Positions 25,278 to 33,859 of a DNA stretch of 64,000 nt are shown one piece after another (positions within the stretch are counted from its first letter, which is position 1; each line of letters opens with the position of its first letter). Source of the stretch: Bradyrhizobium cajani. Its GTDB lineage: Bacteria > Pseudomonadota > Alphaproteobacteria > Rhizobiales > Xanthobacteraceae. Position numbers and translations under genes: made by a program. Where the stretch lies: positions 1 through 64,000 of the forward strand of contig NZ_WQNE01000028.1 in NCBI RefSeq assembly GCF_009759665.1, in the 5' to 3' direction. The notes beneath the pieces were generated by a model. It saw only the letters and a list, made by a program, of their open reading frames with translations. It had not been told where the DNA came from and did no database searches.

Positions 25278-28200
25278 ATGCCGCCAATGGCGCGAGAGGC
25301 TGCCGCTGGATTTGTGTCGCGAGCCCGCGCTCAGGCGCTGGCGCTGGCGCGCCATGTCCGCGAGGGCGTCGTGCTGGCAGCCTTCCTGCTGGTCGGCCTC
25401 GGCGGGACCGCCAAGGCCGCGGACGCGATCCGGGGCGAGGCGACCTTCTCGGCCGGCGGCGGTTTTGCCCGTCTCGTGATCAGGCTCGGCGAGGATGTTC
25501 CCTCCGAGGTGACGACGGCCGGCTCCATCCTCATCATCCGCTTCGACCGGCCCGTCGACGTTCCCGTCGATCGCGTTCCGGAAGGCGCGCCCGACTACGT
25601 CAACTCCGCCCGGCGCGATCCCGACGGCAGCGCCATCCGCCTGTCGCTGGCGCGGCGCGTCACCGTCAACACCATGAATGCCGGCGAGCGCACCTTCATC
25701 GACCTGTTGCCGGAGGGCTGGAAGGGACCGCCGCCCAGCCTGCCGATGGACGTGGTCAAGGAGCTCGCCGAACGCGCGCGTGCGGCCGAGCGTGCCTTGC
25801 GCGCCCAGCGTGCCGCAGCCGAGAGCAAGAAGCGTCCGCAGATCCGCGTCCGTGCCTCGGTGCAGCCGACCTTCGTGCGTTTCGTGTTCGAGATGCCCGA
25901 CGGCGTCGGCGTCTCCTCCGTGCTCAACGAACAGAAGCTCACGCTCGCCTTCAACGCCAATCTCAATTTCGACCTGGCGGATGCGGTCGTCGCCGCGCCG
26001 CCGAACGTCGCCTCGATCAAGCAGAAGTCCGACATCGACCAGACCAATGTCGAGATCGCGCTGATCGGCGATTCCGACGTGCATTCCTTCCGCGACGACA
26101 AGAATTACGTCGTCGACGTCGCCTTCCAGCCGGACAAGGGCAAGACGGCGGCAACGCCCGAGGCGGTAATCGCGCAGGTCAAGCCGGCCGGCCACGGGCC
26201 TGCACCGGCCGCGGAAAAGCCGGCGGCCGAGAAGCGGGAAGTCCATCGCGACATCACGCCCCCGACCTCGGAGACGATCGCGCGCGAGGCCAGGATCGAT
26301 GTGAAGCCCGAGGTGAAGCCGGAGGTCAAGCCGGAAGCGCCTGCCGCGATGCCGCCCGCCGAAGTGCCGAAGGAGACTGCGAAGGAGCCCGTCAAGGAAG
26401 CCGCGAAGGCTGCGCCCGCCGAGGTGCCGGCCGCACCGCAGCCCGCGATTGCCAGCGTCGATGCGCGCCGCGACAGTGACGGCCTGCGCGTGACGTTCCC
26501 GTTTCAGGTTGCGACCCCGGCGGCGGCGTTCCGCCGCGGCGACACGGTCTGGCTGGTGTTCGACACGCCGAAGCCGATCGACGTCGAGCCGATCCGCGCC
26601 CGGGGCGGCGCGATGATCGGCGAGGTCGGCCGCATGCCGCTTGACAAGGGACAGGCGGTGCGCATCCGTCTCACCCGGCCGCTGGTCTACTCGCTGACGA
26701 CCGAGGAGGTCGGCAAGGAGACCAACTGGCTACTGACGCTTGCCGACAAGATCCAGGCGACGCCGCTGCCGCTGATGATGTCGCGCAACATCACCGATCC
26801 CGCGCTCGCCAACATCGCGATCCCGTTCGCCAATCCGGGCGTGTTGCACAAGCTCACCGATCCCGATGCCGGCGACACGCTCTACGTCGTGACCGCGCAG
26901 CGGCCGGTGCGGGGCTTCATCAAGCGGCAGGATCTCGTCGATCTGTCGCTGCTGGAATCGGCGCACGGCATCGCGATCCGGCCGAACTCCGACGAGATCG
27001 GCGTCGAGGTCGGCTCCGATAAGGTCATCCTCGGCAAGAAGGGCGGGCTGACACTATCCCCGGTCGACATCTCGGCCGAGCGCGCCCCGACCGCGGTGCG
27101 TCCGGTCTTCAGCCCCGAAGGCTGGCGCAAGGGCCAGTCGGAAAACTTCATGGCGCGCCAGAGCGAGTTGATCGCCGCGATTGCCGCCGTCGAACCGGCG
27201 CAGCGTTCGCTGCCGCGGCTCGACCTCGCACAGCTCTACATGTCACGTGCCATGTATCACGAGGCCAAGGCGGTGACCGAATTGATGCTGGCCGATCCCC
27301 TCAACAAGGAGGAGAGCGGCGCGCTGATCATGCATGCGATCGCCAGCATCCTGATCGGCCGCCCGGCGCAGGGCCTGAAGGATCTTGCCAATCCCGTGAT
27401 CGGCAACAGCCACGATTCCCAGCTCTGGAAGGCGCTCGCCTATGCGCGTCAGGGCAAATGGGCGGATGCGCGCGAGAAGTTCAAGAACGTCGAATTCGCC
27501 ATCGCTTCGCTGCCGCTCGACATCCAGCGCATCGTGACGATGGACGCGATGCGCGCTTCGCTCGAGGTGAAGGACTATGCCGGCGCCTCCAAGCGCCGCG
27601 GCGAGATCGAGGTGGTCGGCGTGCCGCCGGAGGCGGGGCCCGGCTTTGCCGTGCTGCGCGGCCGGCTCGCCGAGGCGCTTGGCCATGACAAGGACGCGCT
27701 GGACGACTACAGGTTCGCGGCCGCCTCGAACGATCGCCAGGCCGCAGCCGAGGCCAAGCAGCTCGAGATCGCGTTGCGGCAGAAGCGCGACGAGATCGGC
27801 AAGGAAGAGGCGCTGCGCGAGCTCGAGACGCTGTCGATGACTTGGCGCGGCGACGCGATCGAGGTCAAGACGCTCCAGATGCTGGCGCAGATGTATGCCG
27901 TGAACGGGCGCTACCGGGACGCGCTCACGGCGGCGCGCACCGCGACGAAGCTTCAGCCGAACGCCGAGGCCTCGCGCCAGGCACAGGATCTCGCCGCCGA
28001 TCTGTTCACGCAGATCTTCCTGGGGCCCAAGGGCGACGAGCTGCCGCCGGTCGAATCGCTCGGCATGTTCTACGAGTTCCGCGAGTTGACGCCGATCGGC
28101 CGCCGCGGCGACGAGCTGATCCGCCGCCTGGCCGATCGCCTCGCGTCGATCGACCTGCTCGACCAGGCCGCCGAGCTGCTGCAATACCAGGTCGATCACC

Positions 28201-28889
28201 GTCTCGAAGGCGCCGCCCGCGCGCAGGTCGCTGCGCGCCTCGCCATGATCTATCTCGCCAACCGCAAGCCCGACATGGCGATCACGGCGCTGCGCGCGAG
28301 CCGCATCAGCGATCTCTCCGGCGAGCTCAGGCAGCAGCGGCTGCTGCTGGAGGCACGGGCGCAGAGCGACGTCGGCCGACACGATCTCGCGCTCGACATC
28401 GTCTCCAATGTCTCGGGTCGTGAGGTGCTTCGCCTCCGCTCCGACATCTTCTGGGCGGCGCGGCGCTGGCGCGAGTCCGCCGAGCAGATCGAGCTCTATT
28501 ACGGCGAGCGCTTCCGCGACTTCAAGCCGCTCAATGCCGTGGAGAAGAGCGACATCATCCGCGCCGCCGTCGGCTATGCGCTCGCCGACGATTCGATCGG
28601 CCTGTCGCGCTTCCGCGAGAAATACGCGCCTTTGATGAGCGAAAGCGCCGACCGCGTCGCCTTCGACATCGCCAGCAAGCCGGCCGCCGCTTCCAGCGCC
28701 GAATTCGCCGAGATCGCCAAGCTGGCCGCCAGCGTCGACACGCTCGACGGCTTCCTGCGCGAGATGAAGCAGCGTTTCCCCGACGCCACCGCCCGCGCAC
28801 CCGCCGCGCCGCAGGCCAAGGACGAGACCGATCACACCGGCTCGCTGCCCACGATCCCGGTCGTGCGGCAGATCAAGATGACGCGCTAG
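25278..28889 (+). CDS. Large TPR-repeat protein of the flagellar cluster
   Basis: About 1203 aa from ATG 25278 (ATG 25287 also possible). A hydrophobic segment at roughly 30-50 (VVLAAFLLVGLGGTAKA) looks like a signal peptide. Residues ~55-300 include two AMIN-like beta regions (FARLVIRLGEDVPSEV; FVRFVFEMPDGVGVS), separated from a third by a Lys/Pro/Glu-rich linker. From ~620 the protein is alpha-helical with TPR-like pairs (QLYMSRAMYHEAKAVTELML, QMYAVNGRYRDALTAARTA). It is in the place of the CC2058-type gene after motE in Caulobacter. Likely periplasmic scaffold; exact role unknown. Confidence 0.8.
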   Translation: MPPMAREAAAGFVSRARAQALALARHVREGVVLAAFLLVGLGGTAKAADAIRGEATFSAGGGFARLVIRLGEDVPSEVTTAGSILIIRFDRPVDVPVDRVPEGAPDYVNSARRDPDGSAIRLSLARRVTVNTMNAGERTFIDLLPEGWKGPPPSLPMDVVKELAERARAAERALRAQRAAAESKKRPQIRVRASVQPTFVRFVFEMPDGVGVSSVLNEQKLTLAFNANLNFDLADAVVAAPPNVASIKQKSDIDQTNVEIALIGDSDVHSFRDDKNYVVDVAFQPDKGKTAATPEAVIAQVKPAGHGPAPAAEKPAAEKREVHRDITPPTSETIAREARIDVKPEVKPEVKPEAPAAMPPAEVPKETAKEPVKEAAKAAPAEVPAAPQPAIASVDARRDSDGLRVTFPFQVATPAAAFRRGDTVWLVFDTPKPIDVEPIRARGGAMIGEVGRMPLDKGQAVRIRLTRPLVYSLTTEEVGKETNWLLTLADKIQATPLPLMMSRNITDPALANIAIPFANPGVLHKLTDPDAGDTLYVVTAQRPVRGFIKRQDLVDLSLLESAHGIAIRPNSDEIGVEVGSDKVILGKKGGLTLSPVDISAERAPTAVRPVFSPEGWRKGQSENFMARQSELIAAIAAVEPAQRSLPRLDLAQLYMSRAMYHEAKAVTELMLADPLNKEESGALIMHAIASILIGRPAQGLKDLANPVIGNSHDSQLWKALAYARQGKWADAREKFKNVEFAIASLPLDIQRIVTMDAMRASLEVKDYAGASKRRGEIEVVGVPPEAGPGFAVLRGRLAEALGHDKDALDDYRFAAASNDRQAAAEAKQLEIALRQKRDEIGKEEALRELETLSMTWRGDAIEVKTLQMLAQMYAVNGRYRDALTAARTATKLQPNAEASRQAQDLAADLFTQIFLGPKGDELPPVESLGMFYEFRELTPIGRRGDELIRRLADRLASIDLLDQAAELLQYQVDHRLEGAARAQVAARLAMIYLANRKPDMAITALRASRISDLSGELRQQRLLLEARAQSDVGRHDLALDIVSNVSGREVLRLRSDIFWAARRWRESAEQIELYYGERFRDFKPLNAVEKSDIIRAAVGYALADDSIGLSRFREKYAPLMSESADRVAFDIASKPAAASSAEFAEIAKLAASVDTLDGFLREMKQRFPDATARAPAAPQAKDETDHTGSLPTIPVVRQIKMTR

Positions 28890-28937
28890 GAACTTTGCCG
28901 CCGCGCGAAGTGCGGCTCATGGCGGCTCCACATTCTC

Positions 28938-29022
28938 GTCATTGCGAGCGAAGCGAAGCAATCCAGAATCCTTCCGCGGAGACAGTCTGGATTGCTTCGT
29001 CGCAAGGGCTCCTCGCAATGAC
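28938..29022. repeat. Palindromic element, tandem copy 1
   Basis: 85-bp element starting GTCATTGCGAGCGAAGCG and ending CTCGCAATGAC. With the flanking GGGGAGAGAGCTCCGGCGCGTCACGCAACGTGTG it forms a ~145-bp unit that recurs downstream. Confidence 0.9.
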
Positions 29023-29082
29023 GGGGAGAGAGCTCCGGCGCGTCACGCAACGTGTGTGGAGGAAGGTCGTCGCCACATCCTC

Positions 29083-29167
29083 GTCATTGCGAGCGCAGCG
29101 AAGCAATCCAGAATCCTTCCGCGGAGGCAGTCTGGATTGCTTCGTCGCAAGAGCTCCTCGCAATGAC
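29083..29167. repeat. Palindromic element, tandem copy 2
   Basis: Same family and orientation as copy 1, 145 bp further on, with near-identical core. The gap from the TPR gene to the GIY-YIG gene (28890-29270) holds only these two elements. Confidence 0.9.
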
Positions 29168-29270
29168 AACGTAGGGCGCATCTCGCATTTTATCGCAAGG
29201 ATTGTCGTCGCTGCTCGCAATCGTTGCCGGGTTGTGCTATTGTCGAGGCTCTCCTCAGCCGGGTACGATC

Positions 29271-29558
29271 ATGAAGCAGCCTTGCGTCTACATGTTCGCC
29301 AATCGTCGCAATGGGACGATCTACACCGGCGTCACGTCCAACCCGCCGCGCCGAGCGTTTGAGCATCGTGAGGGCCTGGTGAAGGGGTTTTCGTCGAAAT
29401 ACGGCTGCAAGCTGCTGGTCTGGTACGAGCTGCACGCCACCATGATCGACGCGATCACGCGCGAGAAGCAGATCAAGGGCGGCAGCCGGGCGGATAAGCT
29501 GGCGCTGATCGAGAGCGTCAATCCGGACTGGAAGGATCTGTATGACACGTTGATCTAG
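29271..29558 (+). CDS. GIY-YIG nuclease family protein
   Basis: A 95-aa single-domain protein from ATG 29271. Motifs in order: VYMFANRRNGTIYTGVT (the GIY...YIG pair, here VYM and YTG), then R in PPRRAFEH and the acidic and Lys-rich second half (AITREKQIKGGSRADKLALIE) ending in DW-DLY. Small URI/YhbQ-like proteins of this type are common and their substrate is mostly unknown. It is embedded in an array of six palindromic elements, with none of its own operon partners. Confidence 0.88.
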   Translation: MKQPCVYMFANRRNGTIYTGVTSNPPRRAFEHREGLVKGFSSKYGCKLLVWYELHATMIDAITREKQIKGGSRADKLALIESVNPDWKDLYDTLI

Positions 29559-29599
29559 CGGCGAACAGTCCTGTGGCGGCAGTCTCTCGCCACATCCTC

Positions 29600-29684
29600 G
29601 TCATTGCGAGCGTAGCGAAGCAATCCAGTCTCCTTCCGCGGGGGCAATCTGGATTGTTTCGTCGCCAGAGCTCCTCGCAATGAC
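29600..29684. repeat. Palindromic element, tandem copy 3
   Basis: Starts 42 bases after the GIY-YIG stop; more diverged (GTAGCG, GATTGTTTCGTCGCC) than the others. Confidence 0.88.
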
Positions 29685-29743
29685 GGGGGGAGAGCTCCGG
29701 CGTGTCACGCAGCGTGTGTGGGGGAGGTCGTCGCCACATCCTC

Positions 29744-29828
29744 GTCATTGCGAGCGCAGCGAAGCAATCCAGAATCTTTCCGCGGAGGCAGTCTGGATTG
29801 CTTCGTCGCAAGGGCTCCTCGCAATGAC
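29744..29828. repeat. Palindromic element, tandem copy 4
   Basis: 85 bp, 144 bp after copy 3. Core nearly identical to copies 2 and 5. Confidence 0.9.
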
Positions 29829-29888
29829 GGGGAGAGAGCTCCGGCGCGTCACGCAACGTGTGTGTGGTGAGGTCGTCGCCACATCCTC

Positions 29889-29973
29889 GTCATTGCGAGC
29901 GCAGCGAAGCAATCCAGAATCTTTCCGCGGAGGCAGTCTGGATTGCTTCGTCGCAAGGGCTCCTCGCAACGAC
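29889..29973. repeat. Palindromic element, tandem copy 5
   Basis: 85 bp, 145 bp after copy 4. Differs from copy 4 by a few bases, e.g. CGCAACGAC in place of CGCAATGAC at its right end. Confidence 0.9.
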
Positions 29974-30044
29974 GGGGAGAGAGCTTCGGCGTGTCACGCA
30001 ACGTGTGCTGTACCGGTATGTGGTGAGGTCGCCGCCACATCCTC

Positions 30045-30124
30045 GTCATTGCGAGCGAAGCGATCCAGAATCCTTCCGCGGAGACAGTCTGGATTGCTTC
30101 GTCGCAAGGGCTCCTCGCAATGAC
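30045..30124. repeat. Palindromic element, tandem copy 6 (shortened)
   Basis: 80 bp; five bases of the left arm are missing (GCGAAGCGATCCAG). It ends 60 bp before the fliP stop. The 626-bp gap between the GIY-YIG gene and fliP holds copies 3-6 and nothing else I can support. Confidence 0.88.
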
Positions 30125-30184
30125 GGGGAGAGGCCGGAGGTTATCGTGACGGCGGAGAGGATGCGGAATCGCCCTGACTCGGCT

Positions 30185-30946
30185 TCACCCCCCGTAACTC
30201 TGCACAAGGCTTCCCGCCACCAGCGACCAGCCGTCGACCAGCACGAAGAAGATCAGCTTGAACGGCAGCGAGATCGTTGCCGGTGGCAGCATCATCATGC
30301 CCATCGACATCAGCACGGAGGCGACGACGAGGTCGATGATCAGGAAGGGCAGGAACAGGAGGAAGCCGATCTCGAAGGCACGCTTCAGCTCGGAGATCAT
30401 GAAGGCGGGAACGAGGATGCGCAGCGCCAGCTCGTCGGGGGTGGCGGGCGGCGGCTCGCCGGAGAGATCCAGGAACAGCTTGAGATCCTTCTCGCGCACG
30501 TTCTTCTGCATGAAGCCGCGCAAGGGAACGGAGGCGCGCTGGAGCGCGTCCTCGACACTGATCTGATTCGCGACCAGCGGGCGGATGCCTTCATCGTAGG
30601 ATTTTTGCAGGACCGGTCCCATCACGAAGAAGGTGAGGAACATCGCGAGTGCAATGATCACCGAGTTCGGCGGCGCCGTCGCCGTGCCCATCGCGGTGCG
30701 CAGCAGCGACAATACCACCACGATGCGCGTGAACGACGTCATCATGATCAGGATCGACGGCGCGATCGACAGCACCGTGAGCAGCGCGATGAGCTGGATC
30801 GCGCGCTCGGTGACCCCGCCGCCGCCCTGGCCGCCGCCGCCGAGATTGATGCTGATGTCCTGCGCGTGCGCCGGCATCGCGAGCCAGGCCGCGCCAATCA
30901 GGACAGTAAGGAAAAGAACTCTACGCGGGAGGGTCGGCAGCCTCAC
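30185..30946 (-). CDS. fliP: Flagellar export gate protein FliP
   Basis: A 253-aa precursor with signal peptide (VLFLTVLIGAAWLAMPAHAQ) and four membrane helices. Diagnostic stretches: LSIAPSILIMMTSFTRIVVV, LRTAMGTATAPPNSV, FMISELKRAFEIGFLLFLPF and the Met-rich SVLMSMGMMMLPP. With FliQ and FliR it makes the export gate pore. Overlaps fliO by four bases (ATGA). Confidence 0.97.
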   Translation of the reverse strand: MRLPTLPRRVLFLTVLIGAAWLAMPAHAQDISINLGGGGQGGGGVTERAIQLIALLTVLSIAPSILIMMTSFTRIVVVLSLLRTAMGTATAPPNSVIIALAMFLTFFVMGPVLQKSYDEGIRPLVANQISVEDALQRASVPLRGFMQKNVREKDLKLFLDLSGEPPPATPDELALRILVPAFMISELKRAFEIGFLLFLPFLIIDLVVASVLMSMGMMMLPPATISLPFKLIFFVLVDGWSLVAGSLVQSYGG

Positions 30947-31920
30947 GAAGACGGCTTCGGACGGCCGAGCAGCGAGGCCATCTCGTCTTCGAGATTCTCA
31001 AAGCTGGTCTTTTCCGCGGCGGGCTTCGCAGGCGGGGCCGGTGGCGCCGGCGGCTCGCTGCGTGCCGCCCGCGGGGGAGCGGCCGGTGGCTCCGGCGCAA
31101 CCGGAGGCGCGACCGTTTCACCGGCCGGACGTCGCAGCGCAGCTTCGAGCCGCTGGGCCATTTCGGCGAGATTCTGCTCGGCGCTCGAGGGCGCAGCCGG
31201 CGCGGGGGCCGGCGGCGGAACGGGTGGCGCCTGCGGAACGGGCGGCGGAGGCGGCGGCGCGGCCGCGCGCTCGGCGCGCACCGGCGGCATCTTCGGCGGC
31301 TCGCTCTGGCGCGGTGGACGCGGCATCAGCGGAGGTTCGTTGCGGGCAATGCGCGGCGGCAGCGGCTCGGGACGCGGCTCGCGCTCGGGGCGCGGTGCGA
31401 TCGGCTCGGGCGGAAATCCGGGCAGCGGCGGCTCGCTGCGGCGCTCGGCCAGAGCGGGGGCGGGCCGGCGCACCTCGTCGGCGAAGGACGGGCGCGCGGG
31501 CCGCGGCGGCGGCTCGGGCATCTGAGGCTCGGGATGATCAAGCAGTTCGGGCCGTGGAGCTTCGTCGGCCCAGCCGCTGGTATCAGGCATGGGAGCAAGA
31601 CGCGGCGGTTCGGCGGCGTTCGGACGCTGCGGAAGCTGGTCGCGGCCCGACGCGGCGCGGACGATGTTGGGCTCGACCACGATGTCGGTGGGGCCGCCGA
31701 TCATCAGGAGGTGCTCGACATTGTCGCGCCGGACCAGCACCAGGCGGCGCCGGCCATCAACCGCGGCGGCATCGATCACCGCGAGGCGGGGCATCCGGCC
31801 GCGCTGGGTGTTGGCGCCGATCCGGTTGCCGGCGAATCGGCGAACCAGCCACGCAGCGACGCCGATCAACGCCAGAACGACGATGAACGCGACGATGAAG
31901 GTGATAGGGCTGCCTTGCAT
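30943..31920 (-). CDS. fliO: Flagellar biosynthesis protein FliO (long Pro-rich form)
   Basis: A 325-aa protein from ATG 31920, preceded by GGGGAC; a TTG at 31935 is less likely. One membrane helix (FIVAFIVVLALIGVAAWLV) is followed by the FliO domain (GRMPRLAVIDAAAVDGRRRLVLVRRDNVEHLLMIG). From ~110 on it is Pro/Arg/Glu-rich and disordered, far longer than E. coli FliO. FliO helps FliP assemble. Divergent from flgB across a 348-bp gap. Confidence 0.9.
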   Translation of the reverse strand: MQGSPITFIVAFIVVLALIGVAAWLVRRFAGNRIGANTQRGRMPRLAVIDAAAVDGRRRLVLVRRDNVEHLLMIGGPTDIVVEPNIVRAASGRDQLPQRPNAAEPPRLAPMPDTSGWADEAPRPELLDHPEPQMPEPPPRPARPSFADEVRRPAPALAERRSEPPLPGFPPEPIAPRPEREPRPEPLPPRIARNEPPLMPRPPRQSEPPKMPPVRAERAAAPPPPPPVPQAPPVPPPAPAPAAPSSAEQNLAEMAQRLEAALRRPAGETVAPPVAPEPPAAPPRAARSEPPAPPAPPAKPAAEKTSFENLEDEMASLLGRPKPSS

Positions 31921-32015
31921 ACTTGTCCCCGACAAATGGCGCTTTTCTCGTGCCTATGGTCAGCTGCGCCAACCACCGGCGTACGATGCCCCAAACTGCG
32001 ATTTCTTAACGTTTC

Positions 32016-32032
32016 ACGGCAAGTTTTGCCGT
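32016..32032. promoter_or_regulatory. ACGGCA-N5-TGCCGT palindrome before fliO
   Basis: A 6+6 perfect palindrome around five bases, next to TTAACG on one side and TTAATAACC on the other. Same core GGCA-N5-TGCC as before flgB and fliX. Lies about 100 bp before fliO and 240 bp before flgB. Confidence 0.45.
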
Positions 32033-32189
32033 CCCCAGCTCTTAATAACCTATGAATCGCTCGATCCAAAACGACTTCTTGGCGGCTGCATCCCTCGCCA
32101 AACAGTTGGGTTAATGCCGCTTTTGGGGGCGTAGAATCACGGGAGAGGCGGATTTGTGTCCCGTGGGGGAACATGTGCGGGTGAGGTCC

Positions 32190-32227
32190 TTAACCAGCTG
32201 TTAACCATACACGCGGCAAATTCTGCC
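32190..32227 (+). promoter_or_regulatory. flgB promoter region: CtrA box and GGCA-N5-TGCC palindrome
   Basis: Exact TTAA-CCAGCTG-TTAACC (32190-32206) followed by GGCA-AATTC-TGCC (32215-32227), then CCTAGC; flgB starts 42 bp later. It is the clearest CtrA-type site before a flagellar operon in the window. Confidence 0.65.
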
Positions 32228-32268
32228 TAGCTTCGGACCTGGTTCGAGAGGCGGAAGGAGCCGCAACG

Positions 32269-32673
32269 ATGTCCATCAACGACCTTCCGGTACTGACGGC
32301 GCTTCGCACCAAGATGCAGTGGCACCAGGAGCGGCAACGGGTCCTGTCCGAGAACGTCTCCAACTCCGATACGCCCAAGTTCCGGCCGCGCGACCTGGTC
32401 GAGCCGAAGCTCGACAAGACCGGCGCCGTCACCGGCTCGATGGGGCCTCTGGCCCTCGCTCGCACCAGCGCCTCCCACATGACGCCGTCGGGGGCAGCCT
32501 CCGGATTCGACCAGAACAGGAATGTGGGCTTCGAAACCCGTCCCGCGGGCAACGCCGTCAATCTCGAAGAGGAGATGATGAAGGCCGCCAGCAACCAGAT
32601 GGACTACGCGGCGGCGACCTCGCTCTATTCGAAGAGCCTGCGCCTGCTCAAGACCGCGATCGGCAAGGGCTAG
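32269..32673 (+). CDS. flgB: Proximal rod protein FlgB
   Basis: A 134-aa protein of normal length. LTALRTKMQWHQERQRVLSENVSNSDTP resembles the conserved rod N-terminus (NVSNSDTP), and the C-terminus has the paired helix (NLEEEMMKAASNQMDYAAATSLYSKSL). Starts with GGAAGGAG eight bases upstream. First gene of flgB-flgC-fliE-fliQ-fliR-flhB. Confidence 0.96.
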   Translation: MSINDLPVLTALRTKMQWHQERQRVLSENVSNSDTPKFRPRDLVEPKLDKTGAVTGSMGPLALARTSASHMTPSGAASGFDQNRNVGFETRPAGNAVNLEEEMMKAASNQMDYAAATSLYSKSLRLLKTAIGKG

Positions 32674-32712
32674 GGCATGATCCGGGAACGAAGGAGCTAG
32701 AGGAGGCGCATC

Positions 32713-33138
32713 ATGGCCAATGACAGCAGCGACTTTGCCCGCTCGATGGCGATCGCGACCTCCGGCCTGCGCGCGCAGGCCGGGCGCATGCGGGTGATCT
32801 CCGAGAACATCGCGAACGCGGATTCGACGGCGCAGACCGCCGGCGGCGATCCCTACCGGCGCAAGGTGCCGACCTTCTCCTCCGCGCTCGATCGCACCCT
32901 CGACGCGCAGGTCGTCACCCTCGGCAGGATCAAGCCCGACCAGTCGAACTTCCGCGTCAGATACGAGCCGAACAATCCGGCAGCGGATGCGACCGGCAAC
33001 GTCAAATATCCCAACGTGAATTCGGTGGTCGAGATGACCGACATGCGCGACGCGCAGCGGTCGTACGAGGCCAATCTCAACATCATCAGTGCAACGCGCC
33101 GGATGATCCAGCGCACGCTCGACATCCTCAAGAGCTGA
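32713..33138 (+). CDS. flgC: Proximal rod protein FlgC
   Basis: A 141-aa protein with AIATSGLRAQAGRMRVISENIANADST and the C-terminal VNSVVEMTDMRDAQRSYEANL, both diagnostic. Forms the proximal rod with FlgB and FlgF. It starts 39 bases after flgB, with GGAGG upstream. Confidence 0.97.
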   Translation: MANDSSDFARSMAIATSGLRAQAGRMRVISENIANADSTAQTAGGDPYRRKVPTFSSALDRTLDAQVVTLGRIKPDQSNFRVRYEPNNPAADATGNVKYPNVNSVVEMTDMRDAQRSYEANLNIISATRRMIQRTLDILKS

Positions 33139-33154
33139 ACAGGACGATTAAGCC

Positions 33155-33463
33155 ATGGCATCTCCGACAATTGCCGCCAACGCTTATGCCAACCTTGCCC
33201 GCGTGCTGGAGAACAGCGGTGCCGGCAAGGGCAGCGAACCGAACGGGCAATCGTTCGCTTCGCTGCTGAAGGATGCCGTCGGCAGCGTCATGGAGTCCGG
33301 CCGCAAGTCGGATGCACAGACGGTGGCGATGGCCGCCGGCAAGGCCAACGTGATGGACGTCGTGACGGCGGTCGCAGACACCGACGTCGCGGTGTCCACG
33401 CTGGTCTCGGTCCGCGACCGCGTGATCTCCGCCTATGAAGATATCATGAAGATGCCGATCTGA
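33155..33463 (+). CDS. fliE: Hook-basal body protein FliE
   Basis: A 102-aa protein whose C-terminal half fits FliE: FASLLKDAVGSV, then ...VAMAAGKANVMDVVTAVADTDVAVSTLVSVRDRVISAYEDIMKMPI with the conserved end. It joins the MS ring and export gate to the rod. Sixteen bases after flgC. Confidence 0.95.
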   Translation: MASPTIAANAYANLARVLENSGAGKGSEPNGQSFASLLKDAVGSVMESGRKSDAQTVAMAAGKANVMDVVTAVADTDVAVSTLVSVRDRVISAYEDIMKMPI

Positions 33464-33471
33464 CGGGGACT

Positions 33472-33549
33472 GTCATTCCGGGGCGGTGCGCAGCACCGAA
33501 CCCGGAATCTCGAGATTCCGGGTTCTCGCTTCGCGAGCCCCGGAATGAC
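33472..33549. repeat. Palindrome between fliE and fliQ
   Basis: GTCATTCCGGGGC...GCCCCGGAATGAC with an inner CCCGGAATCTCGAGATTCCGGG. A different family from the GTCATTGCGAGCG element. It starts nine bases after fliE and ends 26 bases before fliQ, inside an otherwise continuous operon. Confidence 0.88.
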
Positions 33550-33575
33550 GAAAATTACTGGAAGTGAGAAATCAA

Positions 33576-33839
33576 ATGACCGGACCCGAGACCCTCGACG
33601 TCGCGCGCGATGCGATCTGGACCATCGTGATCGTGTCGTCGCCCCTGATGGTGGTCGGCCTCGTGGTCGGCGTCATCGTGTCGCTGTTCCAGGCGCTGAC
33701 CCAGATCCAGGAGCAGACGCTGATCTACGTGCCGAAGATCTTGGCCATCTTCGCCACGATGCTGCTCGCGCTGCCGTTCATGGCCGACTCGCTCCACGCC
33801 CACATGTTGCGGATCTCGTCGCGAATCATCGGCGGCTGA
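33576..33839 (+). CDS. fliQ: Flagellar export gate protein FliQ
   Basis: An 87-aa protein with two membrane helices (IWTIVIVSSPLMVVGLVVGVIVS and ILAIFATMLLALPFMA), joined by LFQALTQIQEQTLIYVPK, which is diagnostic. The start MTGPETLDVAR at 33576 has GGAAGTGAG upstream. Confidence 0.96.
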   Translation: MTGPETLDVARDAIWTIVIVSSPLMVVGLVVGVIVSLFQALTQIQEQTLIYVPKILAIFATMLLALPFMADSLHAHMLRISSRIIGG

Positions 33840-33859
33840 GGCACAATGCGTCGTGCGGT

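Noticed and set aside
27243..28835. 530-codon frame antisense to the TPR gene
   Set aside because: Codon-bias shadow; His/Arg/Leu-rich without motifs.
28938..30124. CRISPR array
   Set aside because: Units are palindromic with near-identical intervals, not short repeats with unique spacers, and no cas genes are present.
29680..31525. Frames across the palindromic array and over fliO/fliP, with repeated SLRAQRSNP / DCFAALAMT peptides
   Set aside because: These peptides are translations of the GTCATTGCGAGCG element and are a common false call.
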